Positions 14,801-22,200 of a stretch of 64,000 bases of DNA are shown piece after piece (position 1 is the stretch's first letter; every line of letters begins with the position of its first letter). Made by a program: the position numbers and the translations under genes. The notes under the pieces were generated by a model, which did no database searches, had not been told where the DNA came from, and saw only the letters and a list, made by a program, of their open reading frames with translations. This DNA comes from Metallyticus violacea (Eukaryota; Arthropoda; Insecta; Mantodea; Metallyticidae): positions 3,077,501-3,141,500 of the forward strand of contig CM060833.1 in the NCBI GenBank assembly GCA_030762175.1, read 5' to 3'.

Positions 14801-17800
14801 ATTTTTATTTTATATTATATATATATACCTGATCACACTTCAAACTCCAAACAATCTATCCGATACACTCCTGCCTTTTTGCTGGGTGGAATAACATCTT
14901 TTATGGTACTGTTCAGAAGCTTTCCAATACTAAATGTATTTTGTGCTGCCAAACCGATATCATAATTTTTAAAAATCTTCATGAATGCCCTGTTTGCCCA
15001 TGGATGAAATCTGAATTTTTTAAAAACACAGCCTTTTTTATCGTGGAAAGAGTTATGTTCCTGTTCTGTTATCCAATGGAACCACCAGAGGTCACTACGT
15101 CACCTGCCATCGTTAGTCGGTCCCCAGCCGAGGATGAGAGTGAATGCTTTTGAAACATGTTCTGAAGAATTAACCAATTAGTGAAGTTTTAGTGTCACCT
15201 AATACTGACACATTTGTATATTTAGCAGACCATGCTATGCAAACACCTTTTACTTTGGATTAAATTAAGAATTTAAAACTAATTTATGTTTATTTCAACT
15301 AAATAATGAAATATGGTCCTATATTTTGAGCAAACTCAGTTAAAGGTGAGCATGTCTTCCTATTATAGAAAAAAACCACCAGAGCAGATATTCGTGCAAG
15401 AATCTCTTTAGGCAATTTGAAATTTCACCTCTTACATGTGAGCTTTTATAAGAAATAAAGAAAAAAAAGTACAAAATCAAAATATGCATAAGAATACTAG
15501 ACAAAAAGCAAATCTACATAGACCAGTTTCAACACTTTCCTACCATCAGAAATGAGTTTATTATGAATGCATTTTAGCAGAAAATGCTCTTTCCTCTAAC
15601 CTAAAAGCCTTAATAAGCAATGCTAAATCCTTCAAATTTGCTCTTAGAAAATACGTGTATAAAAAGGCCTATTATTCGGTAAAGGAACACTGAGTGGTAA
15701 TACATTATAGCGATCAAAACATGATAATGGTTTTATATGTGTATATAAATATGTATACAGCAAAAGTTATGTGATTGATTTGTCTTTTTCTGCTTTTCTG
15801 ATTTTTGTTATTTTGGCTTGAGTTATTCTAGGAATAGCTTTGTTTTTCATTTTTTATTATAATCAATTATGCAGACGTATATTGTATTTTTTATAAATGT
15901 AGAAGAATGTGTGCTATTGTAATCATTTTACATGACAAAATTCATGTTCATAAGCATTTATGATTGTTCTGTGAACTCAGGGAATGCTATATTTTATTCT
16001 ATTTGGTTGTGGCACTTGTCACAAGGAATATTGTATTTAACATGCTTCCTATCCTCAAGCATTTGCACATTATGGAATATACAGAGCAACAATAACTATC
16101 TAACAAACATATAACCAATTCATAACAATGACACCATGTTACAATATGCATGCACAGAAACCTATAGGATAGGGATTCTCCACCTCTTTACATTCAGTTC
16201 AAGATATTAGATATACCAATTTACAAAAGAAATGCATGATTTTATGGTACAACAGTCAAAATAAGCATTTCATTTATAAAACAAATACTGATTTATTTAG
16301 TGATTACTTGTAAGTAGTATTTTGAATTAGATATTTATTGGAGAAAAACTGTTCAATCTACTCCTATTTAATGTATTGTTCTGGGAAATGTCTTGAAATT
16401 CATTTTATAAATATTAAAATATACTGAATGAATACATAAACTTTGACAAACATATATTAATGACACTGGTAAACCAATATTTAGACTTACAATCGGTTAA
16501 AAGCTATTAACTTCACAAATTTCCCCACTTTTGCTTTAGCACGAAGGTTATGCTTGTTTACCTAAACACAGTTCTTTAATTTTTGGTATCAATTGACTTA
16601 TTTTAGTTTTAAATCCAGATCAACATTCAACTTATTTCTATACTTATTTTTTTATATATAAATTACAGAAGAATATTCACTTTCACCAATAATAATTTTA
16701 CAGATTATTTTGAGATCATTGGACATTTGTTTTTTCTTGCCAAACAGAAGTCTGCTAAATCCATCTTCTTGATCACTTGTTTAAAACTTCCGTCACATGA
16801 TAGATTGCTCAATTTGTCTTTCTTGGAAGGTGTCAGCCAAAAAAAAAAAAAAGTCTCTAATCCAAAATTCTGAATTCAGATTTTCAGGGAAGTACACATT
16901 GAAATCTGAGATGATACTCCCAAGGTGCTCCTTAATATTCACTGTCAGCTCACAATGAAGAGGAATTTCATTTTCACTTAAGAAAGCATCCAAAAATGGA
17001 AAGGAAGATGTATTCCCAACGTTGATTTTTGTTATTATGAAGGTTAGTTTATTCTTAAGAGCCACAATTTAATCCTGTATCATGAATATGGAAGTAAATG
17101 CACACTGCAAACTCTTGTTCAGCTGGTTGAGTTGGCAAAATACATCCACCAATTAAGCCAATCGGGCAAGCCAAGCTTATCAGTGAAATAATTGAAGTCT
17201 GAGGATGGGTCTGGGAGAAAAATCTGCACTTCTGAATGAAGTTTAAACAACAGATCAAGCATTTAAAATTTTGCATTAAAAAACAATACTGTAACTCCTT
17301 TCTTTAACTGTAAATACATCTCGCTGCTAAACAAGAAACAAAATGTATCCCATTGTTGTCTGATCAAATATATTCGACTTGTGCTCTGCCAATTTCGTAG
17401 AATTAAAATTGAATTCCCATATTATTTTCTATGCAGCATCACATAAAAGTTTTTCATGATAATGTAAATTATGATCTATTGTTTCCATTTAATCATAGTA
17501 CTACTGACAATTATTTGTAAAATAAATGTTAATTTATATTATTTGCTAAAGTTTTTACTTACCACCCAGCAGTAGCTCACATACCATGAATGGTATAAAT
17601 GCCATAGGTTGAGAAACCCTGCTATAGAAGACTACAGCGAGAGTCAAATAACTGATTTACCCTTGTATAATTATGAGGGTAACTTGACAGGTCACAAATA
17701 AAATTTACAATTTTCACAGGAACCATCAGATGTTACACAAAGACCTAAACCATTTCTTTTAAAAACGCATTTTATATCAATAGCACCGTAGCCATTTCAG

Positions 17801-18393
17801 TCATGAAATAGAAAGCTGCTATACCATTACTGCAAAAGTTGAACAGACGGTCCAAACTGAGCAAATATAGTGATCAGGATTGAACGAAGAAGCTTAAAAT
17901 TCAAAGCCCAAAGCTTAAGATTCAAAGCCCTTTAAATGATTTTTGTTTAGCACCACAAGTCATTTTATGTGAAAACGAGAATTGATTTACATTTATTTCA
18001 TTCCTCCTGTTCACAAAAACGAGACAACGCTTCTAAAATATACCTTAAGGAAAAAATTGCAGCATTAACAAAATACAGAACTAATTACCCAGTCACAAGA
18101 TTTGCTGGCAATAGAGAAAAAATATATTCAGATAAGTTCACAATTTACACTCTGAACTGGTTTACAGTCTTAAATGTTATAGGTACTTAAAACTTCAAAA
18201 CTTTTAATTGTCAACACTATAGTCCAAATGGTGCCCATGTATGACAAATTCCGCTTCAATGTTCTAGATAAACGTTGAGAAATAACACTAAATTATAGTA
18301 CTTTCAATTCCTACCTGTTCCTCCTTTATTCAATCGAAAGAAGTTCTTCAGTTTTTCGTGAAAAGTTTTATTTTCCTTTTCCTTAATACTCAT
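2722..18393 (-). CDS. TSC2: TSC2 (tuberin/gigas) orthologue, N-terminal five coding exons, partial
   Basis: Tuberin is the GTPase-activating subunit of the TSC1-TSC2 complex, which inactivates Rheb and restrains mTORC1 at the lysosome. Five minus-strand exons join in phase: 18315-18393, 13012-13148, 7247-7437, 3492-3689 and 2722-2893 (777 nt, 259 codons). The start gives MSIKEKENKTFHEKLKNFFR followed by an NKGGTG-type sequence typical of insect tuberin. Later segments match the conserved N-terminal alpha-solenoid, for example FRCLVQGQYDKL, LTENGKDIHYFEEE, FLSMLVNVIKFN and LCRTVNEVY. These residues belong to the TSC1-binding half; the C-terminal Rap/Ran-GAP domain would lie beyond the left edge, since human tuberin has about 1,800 residues. 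All donors are GT and all acceptors AG. Introns of 0.6-5.8 kb carry LINE, PLE and Tc1 debris. The identification is by recalled family similarity and I regard it as near certain. I did not find exon 6 between 1 and 2721. Confidence 0.93.
3492..3689 (-). CDS. TSC2: TSC2 coding exon 4
   Basis: This 198-nt exon starts after an AG at 3691-3690. It encodes FELLQSLTENGKDIHYFEEE and continues through FLSMLVNVIKFNAAYVDEEI to LVQ. It matches the 'LTDNGRHITYLEEE ... LVNLVKFNSCYLDE' segment of human tuberin. The donor GTAAGT starts at 3491, leaving phase 2. Confidence 0.92.
3740..3955 (-). mobile_element. PLE pLTR fold-back fragment with two opposed ribozyme remnants
   Basis: The segment shares AGTGAAGCAATTAATTTATT and the following repeat with 47.95-48.1 kb. 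Minus-strand CTGATGA lies at 3897-3891, with stem II and a changed GGAAC core near 3873-3869. A second CTGATGA on the plus strand at 3916-3922 faces it across an 18-bp spacer. The plus copy loses its 3' half. Confidence 0.6.
4195..4600 (-). mobile_element. LINE C-terminal fragment
   Basis: A 128-codon minus frame contains MPNFMAIKLYNALLKEIK followed by FKKVLKYYLIDNACLAFMNI. This resembles the 'GIKLYNKLP...FK..LK.FLL' ending common in CR1/Jockey-type LINE polyproteins. The family assignment is approximate. Confidence 0.45.
4692..5414 (-). mobile_element. LINE reverse-transcriptase C-terminal fragment
   Basis: Minus-strand frames read MMFGIEIWGNGEGWLNI, QIIYGPTKNSPNGVALADLG and IFKYWFRIKNLEE, then continue to EQCLTCGMQDSYWHAILECG. 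This is the 'YG.EIWG...TPN......G' plus cysteine-motif ending of arthropod LINEs. It is split by frameshifts and clearly inactive. Confidence 0.6.
5448..6245 (-). mobile_element. LINE reverse transcriptase fragment (FADD box)
   Basis: The minus frame at 6208-5954 carries SIWGPLLFILYIQDK and IIQFADDTSIAVNN, the RT palm motif FADD. A downstream frame has LQKRAVRYLDHLTYNDSCRN and FRQLKILTLPCLYIY, the usual C-terminal region. The same C-terminal sequence recurs near 26000. Stops and frameshifts show decay. Confidence 0.7.
6440..6800. mobile_element. Degraded PLE terminal segments with ribozyme-like motifs
   Basis: At 6480-6530 the minus strand carries a worn copy of the stem II region (GGGCAATG..GCCTCC AAAAC). 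At 6716-6750 the plus strand has CTGACGA, a TGCA/TGCA stem and GAAACCGATC. The sequences between show no coding. Confidence 0.4.
6705..6760 (+). ncRNA. Hammerhead-ribozyme-like motif
   Basis: CTGACGA at 6716-6722 keeps the invariant core because position 7 can vary. A UGCA/UGCA stem II follows, then GAAACCGATC at 6741-6750 with cleavage predicted after AUC. Stem I pairing is weak, so activity is doubtful. Confidence 0.45.
7247..7437 (-). CDS. TSC2: TSC2 coding exon 3
   Basis: This 191-nt exon is entered at phase 0 and left at phase 2. It encodes SAVEKLWSCLKDLLLPDVP, then FRCLVQGQYDKLDLMRAHFF and IKTHNVAEDVAYR. It aligns with human tuberin around '[21 protein letters not shown]'. The donor GTATGA begins at 7246. 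Confidence 0.92.
8285..8792 (+). mobile_element. Short fold-back PLE unit, 508 bp, 13-bp target duplication
   Basis: The exact repeat TTGAATTCACTTA occurs at 8272-8284 and 8793-8805. Inside are an inverted pLTR with tail (8285-8400), then plus-strand coding similar to a GIY-YIG C-terminus (RLKEHWRKFHYKQIDKSALT, ENHEIEKSINLLKTVQ). A hammerhead-like motif and a direct pLTR lacking the tail follow. The coding part contains stops and cannot be functional. Confidence 0.75.
8685..8735 (+). ncRNA. Hammerhead-like motif with a core deletion
   Basis: CTGATG at 8695-8700 is followed directly by TGGA...TCCAC and GAAAC at 8716-8720. One core base (A9) is missing relative to the 53.2 kb copy. Stem I bases on both sides (ACAG / CTGAG) still pair in part. 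Confidence 0.45.
8940..9165 (-). mobile_element. Left inverted PLE arm, partner of 10.69-11.1 kb
   Basis: The minus strand matches the plus-strand segment at 10.93-11.1 kb over about 80 bp, including CATCCTTGGTTGCTA and AATAGCCTCCTGGATGCTTA. The two arms flank the Tc1-like remnant, suggesting a PLE fold-back unit later invaded by Tc1. Confidence 0.5.
9500..10660 (-). mobile_element. Tc1-like DDE transposon remnant
   Basis: Minus frames contain LSFDQLIAFESGHIIRLCKA (helix-turn-helix region), FLVFHATRVATPLQAPL and RHLTEGDLLFWHPL. They also contain QEILQPHVLPYGRASR and DNAKPHTARVSMECF, the second catalytic block ending PWPAG. These match arthropod Tc1-like transposases. Several frameshifts and stops show it is dead. 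Confidence 0.72.
10690..11105 (+). mobile_element. Right PLE arm with GIY-YIG remnant and pLTR
   Basis: The plus strand reads SNIRLKEHFRNIRYKQTNK, like the endonuclease sequence TRLKEHFRNIKYKQIEK at 51 kb. It is followed by a degenerate ribozyme region near 10989-11020 (GATGTGGACAAGAGTCCACA then AAAACATG). The pLTR continues to about 11100. Confidence 0.55.
11106..13005. other. TSC2 intron 2, mostly unrecognised
   Basis: A worn PLE terminus lies at about 11455-11560, with CTAATGA at 11467-11473 and GAAACGTGTC at 11491-11500. It is followed by GTTATGTAAGTAAG. The core G5 is changed. The remainder shows no exon or element I can name. Confidence 0.35.
13012..13148 (-). CDS. TSC2: TSC2 coding exon 2
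   Basis: This 137-nt exon is entered at phase 1 and left at phase 0. It is bounded by an AG acceptor at 13150-13149 and a GTAAGT donor just below 13012. It encodes a segment beginning NFKGRVDVPLPQDIEKDLG and ending KAIKELSDAVLKNHLED. This corresponds to the 'rIKELSEIVLTNRLED' region of arthropod tuberins. Conservation across both splice junctions supports the exon. Confidence 0.88.
13500..14127 (-). mobile_element. LINE RNase H / C-terminal fragment
   Basis: The minus strand reads GVGALGNL and IGGINTKLGSN-like RNase H debris. It then reads WTEEEVVALITEQDLFRKYL and CKQYGETASHILYNSPFLI, the 'C..C....ET..HIL..C' ending of Jockey/R1-type LINEs. Frames are interrupted. Confidence 0.5.
14238..14280 (-). 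ncRNA. Hammerhead-like motif, left end of unit
   Basis: CTGAGGA at 14271-14265 keeps the invariant core with G at the free position 7. A short stem follows, then GAAAATG at 14247-14241. The cleavage triplet is not canonical. Confidence 0.4.
14577..14600. repeat. (TA)n microsatellite
   Basis: About eleven TA dinucleotides lie inside the left PLE body. A second, shorter TA run is near 14814-14826. Confidence 0.9.
15120..15168 (+). ncRNA. Hammerhead-like motif, right end of unit
   Basis: CCGAGGA at 15128-15134 carries a U4 change. A weak stem and GAAACATGTT at 15152-15161 follow. It is probably inactive but is the mirror image of the motif at 14.25 kb. Confidence 0.35.
15234..16700. other. TSC2 intron 1, largely unrecognised
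   Basis: A minus-strand CTGATGG (15549-15543) with GAAACTGGTC (15530-15521) looks like a worn hammerhead. I recognise nothing else in this AT-rich stretch. Confidence 0.35.
16740..17640 (-). mobile_element. hAT-like transposase remnant
   Basis: Minus frames read FPFLDAFLSENEIPLHCEL, VNIKEHLGSIISDFNVYFPE and NLNSEFWIRD. This resembles the C-terminal half of ZBED/SCAND3-type hAT transposase relatives ('L..L...F..YFP......WI..PF'). Frames are broken by stops and a poly-A-like insertion. It could equally be a domesticated-gene pseudogene. Confidence 0.5.
18315..18393 (-). CDS. TSC2: TSC2 coding exon 1 (start codon)
   Basis: The ATG is at 18393-18391 and the exon runs 79 nt to a GT donor (GTAG) at 18314, leaving phase 1. 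It encodes 26 residues ending in a NKGGT sequence and the first base of a glycine codon. The next exon supplies GA to complete glycine, so the junction is consistent. No other in-frame ATG lies within the exon. Confidence 0.88.
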
Positions 18394-19103
18394 GATTTGT
18401 CTTTCAAACGCCTATTTTACAGATGCTGCGGCTTTACGTTTATGTTCGGTTATATTTATAGTTCACGTGAAAGTTGCTGCATACTTAATTACAGAAGTTA
18501 CAGAACTTTAGTAATTGCAATTACATGTTTCTGCTATAATCAGCTGTGCCGCCACCACTGGTAGCCACTTTCTCCATAAGCCGCAAGCGGAAGTACTGTT
18601 GGCTACATTGATTAAACTGACATTTAAATGCATTAGCAAATTTTATGAATGTTCATTGAGACAAAAGACCAATATCATAATAGGAAATAGATCAAATAAA
18701 TAATCTCTCTACCTACTGAACTGTAATTTAAGGAGTAAGGGAATAAAATTAGAGGCGTATGACAAAATATGTTTAATGCTACATGGGGGAAATTCTTTTA
18801 TTACTTTCCTACCGTTTCTACAGTAAAATCCATGGTCAGAAATGAATTTTATTACGCAATTGCAACAGTAATCACTTAGAATAAAATTCTGGACTTTTAT
18901 GCCTTATACTAACCTGAAGTTTGTCTTTAAAGCAAAAGCCGGGTTTGTGTAGGGAAACTTTGCTAATACTTTGCTACTTAGCATATGCGGTTTAGGGGAT
19001 TTTTTACGTTATATTGAAGAACCTGTAAGAAAATAAATTATGGCGGGAGTAATGAGACGATATTTTAATTTTGAAAGTACAATAGCTCAGTCAATAATTT
19101 ATC
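18394..19103. promoter_or_regulatory. Divergent upstream region shared by TSC2 (-) and ZnT (+)
   Basis: Only 710 bp separate the two divergent start codons. The stretch from about 18540 to 18610 is locally GC-richer than its surroundings, which fits a bidirectional promoter. An E-box palindrome CACGTG lies at 18464-18469, about 70 bp upstream of the TSC2 ATG. An ETS-like AGCGGAAGTAC sits at 18586-18596, and an E2F-like GGCGGGAG sits at 19042-19049 near the ZnT start. I see no clear TATA box placed for either gene. The binding assignments are motif matches only. Confidence 0.5.
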
Positions 19104-19111
19104 ATGGCTAA
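19040..19111 (+). promoter_or_regulatory. Upstream ORF overlapping the ZnT start
   Basis: An ATG at 19040 opens a 23-codon frame ending in TAA at 19109-19111. It overlaps the predicted ZnT ATG at 19104 in a different frame. If the transcript begins upstream of 19040 it could lower ZnT translation. The transcription start is unknown, so relevance is inferred only. Confidence 0.3.
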
Positions 19112-19276
19112 CTGCGAGCAGGTTATTTCTGAACCAAAAGTGCCATATTCAGTTGTGTCTGAAAAATATGTCAGTCCCCGAAGAAATGCAGAACAATGTG
19201 ATCAGATATGTGGAAGTTTAACAGAAGATTCATTACGAAATAACTCTAATTCAAAACTCAGCTTAGATAGTGCAAG
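19104..19276 (+). CDS. ZnT candidate coding exon 1
   Basis: The ATG at 19104 opens a frame beginning MANCEQVISEPKVPYSVVSE that reads to an AAG|GTTTGT donor at 19277. The exon leaves phase 2, which matches exon 2 exactly. The residues are cytosolic N-terminal and low in conservation, so support comes from phase, position and the divergent promoter. A short upstream ORF overlaps the start. A different first exon in the 8 kb intron cannot be excluded. Confidence 0.6.
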
Positions 19277-22200
19277 GTTTGTAGCCATTACCTTCGGTCC
19301 TCATAAACTCAAGTCCCGGGCTCAATCCCGACCAGGGTCGATTGATTTTTTAAGCTTAATATTGACAAATAAATATGCCATTGGCAGAAAGAAAAAAAAA
19401 ATGAATAATTTTCTTGTGACTTAGCTGTTCTAGAATATAATGCATTCAGCGCACTAAAATACCATAAAAATGTATAAGTGTAAACCTTATTTTCTGTTGA
19501 TCCCATATTGAGCAAGGCTCCAGAATATAAAATGTGTTTTACAACAATTGGTGGTAGTTTAGTGGTCACCATACTTGCCTTGTAAACCCAAGGTCGTGGG
19601 TTCAAACACGGCAAGGGTTAATAAATTTTTTAGGGTGTAATAATCCTTAGTATGACTTCCTTTGGTATGGAAGTAATGCCATTGGTTCAGTGTTGTAGAT
19701 ATATGACATGTGCTTAACCCTGAAAGAAGCCTCTGAGAAAATTTTATCAGTCATTTCACACCCTGAATTTAATGGGACAATTATGCCCCGAGTTGTTAAA
19801 AAGCATCCTTAAATAAACAAGATAAATAAAATAAATATGCAACAAAAGGAAATTATGTTAGTGACTAAGGCATTAAGGGCACGCATTGAAGTTTATTTTG
19901 CATTGATATTAAAGTAATCCTTAATATCATAAAATAAATGATTAGAAAATTCTTTAAGTGGTTTTTAATCACAACCATTTTGTTGGTCTTCTAGTAATTG
20001 TAAATAAGCTGGAAGGCTTTATTTATCAGCACTGCAGAATAAGAGTACCCTTTCTTGAAGAATTTTAATTAGTTTGCTGGCTTATGTAGATTAGTTCTAT
20101 AACTAGAACCATGAACATGCACTATGTTATTAGTTTTAAAGCAATTATAATCATGAACCAGGTGACTTAAAAAGTGAAAATAAATATATTTTTGCCAATG
20201 TTCTTTGAGTCCCCTGGAGAACAAGGCTCGAGGACATTGTTGTTATAAAGAATTTAACTTAAGAATTGATTAACCATAACCATTTATAATAAGTAAGCCA
20301 TGCAACTTAATAACTATTAGCAATTAAGATTCACATCATATTAGACAACATTAAAATATTGGTCCACATTATAGAAGGCATGAGTATTTAAAATTCCTTT
20401 AATTTCTTTTTGAAAAGTTTGCACTTCTGTGAATTATATAATTTCAGTGTAGCTGGAAGACTGTTATATACTTTCACTGCAGAGTTATAGCTGCCTTCTG
20501 GAAAATTGTTAATGAACTTATTGATCTATTCAAGTAAGCAGCATTTACAATGTACAGAGAATTTCAGTTTAAAGCTAACTTGTCAATCACAAAGCTTCTG
20601 AGAGAATACATATTCTCCAGTTAGAATAAGAATATTCAGCTTCTTAAATAATGGTCTACATTAAATTTAAGACCAACTTTGTGTCAGAACTAATGTAGTC
20701 AAGCACCTTATATATTCTTAATTAGCTGGTGAGTTGATTTAATACTCTTATGCTCCATTTATCATTAAATTATATAAGAACATGTTTCAGAGGCCATTGC
20801 CCTCATCAGCTGTGAGTTGACTACTGGATTCATTGATGGTTGAATGGATTGGTATAGCTTTTGTGGACATTTTATGAAATTAATCCAAAAGTTCAAGTAC
20901 AGAATGAGGTCTTGAATTTTTCCTATCTAACTTCAATTTGAATGCTTACCAACATAAAAGGTTTATATGAAAAACTAAATCTAAAATAAAATTTGTTCTT
21001 CTAATTCCTCTTAATTAACAGAACACAATATGAAATTTCATATTTTTTTCCTGTACCCTTTTACACAATTAAAATGGCTCTGAAATTATTTTTCAATGTG
21101 CAGTCAATAGTAGAATGCACTAATTATGCTACTAAGCTTATTGCCTAAATTCATTTCAACTGAAACTACATTTCACAATTTGCTGATAACAGATTGCGTT
21201 TGGTGGTCAGGATGGGCCTGGTTCTACATGCATCTTTTAAACACACATGCAATGAGGTGTGAAGCATTCAAGTGGGCTGTAAAGCAACCAGTCAGGTGTC
21301 AATGTATGCTGTGTCATTTGAATGCATGCATTTCTCACATCTCTTCCTGCTAGGCTACCAAAGACACTACCAGCAATCAACATGTCCATACCCTTACCCA
21401 GGCAACATGTACCAGCTAGGAGTCAAACAAATGCCTGCCAGCTGACAATTAGTTGAGCTAGGTCCTGAGTCATGTTATACTACAATAACAGACATCTACA
21501 AACAGTATGTGATTACTAAGGGGGCAGAATCATTAATGAAAATCAAAAAGAGGAGAGGGCTTGGCTATCTCAGTGGTAAAACAGTATTGGTTGAATTGAA
21601 TATAAAGCTCGTCCGATTGTGTTCAGAAGCAAATGAGAGAGAGAGGACAGTATCAAACTTCTTCTGCAAAGAGTAGATTCTTGATCTTTGGGAGGATTCT
21701 AGGTAACATGATGCAAGAGCAAATCTTTTGAATCTATATTTAAAATTCTTGATTTCCTGGTGTTGCTACTGAGTTGTACGAAACATCAGCAATGACCAAT
21801 TTTACTACTAGACATGGCAGCACCCAGAAGTCAAGAATTTTAATTATGCACATGAGCGTGGGAGCTTACATCTTCACATGTTTTGAGTGTTATAAAAATG
21901 GTCAAACTGAACACAATCCATAGTTTGGACTGATATCAATTGAAAATTCAAATTATTTGTGGGATAGATAATTCAGAGATTAAAATTGTAGTTCTTAGGA
22001 CATATAAAAAGCTTTCTACAGAAATAAAACGTGCTTCAAACTTTTGTAACCCTTACAAGTCATGCGTTACAAATGTTCTTTCCCTACAACTTTTGCAAAT
22101 TTATCTCATTAGAACTTTGATCTTTCACACAGCACTTTATAAGCATACAGCTTATCACTGTATACACAAACACAAGGCTGGCTTCAGTAAACATTGCATG

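Larger units (their letters stand above)
14140..15221. mobile_element. Fold-back PLE unit, 1082 bp, near-exact 12-bp target duplication
   Basis: TTAGCAGAGCAT at 14128-14139 and TTAGCAGACCAT at 15222-15233 differ at one base. The left half is minus-strand PLE: RNVSYKQVDKLAVADHFW, LLKATTNPKELAIWEKIYIL and MEPPEVTMS, ending in a ribozyme at 14276-14241. The right half is plus-strand MEPPEVTTSPAIVSRSPAED, ending in a ribozyme at 15128-15160. A TA repeat interrupts the left body at about 14577. Confidence 0.65.

Noticed and set aside
21126..21353. 75-codon ORF as a coding exon in ZnT intron 1
   Set aside because: It has no recognisable domain and no phase-compatible splice sites with the flanking ZnT exons.
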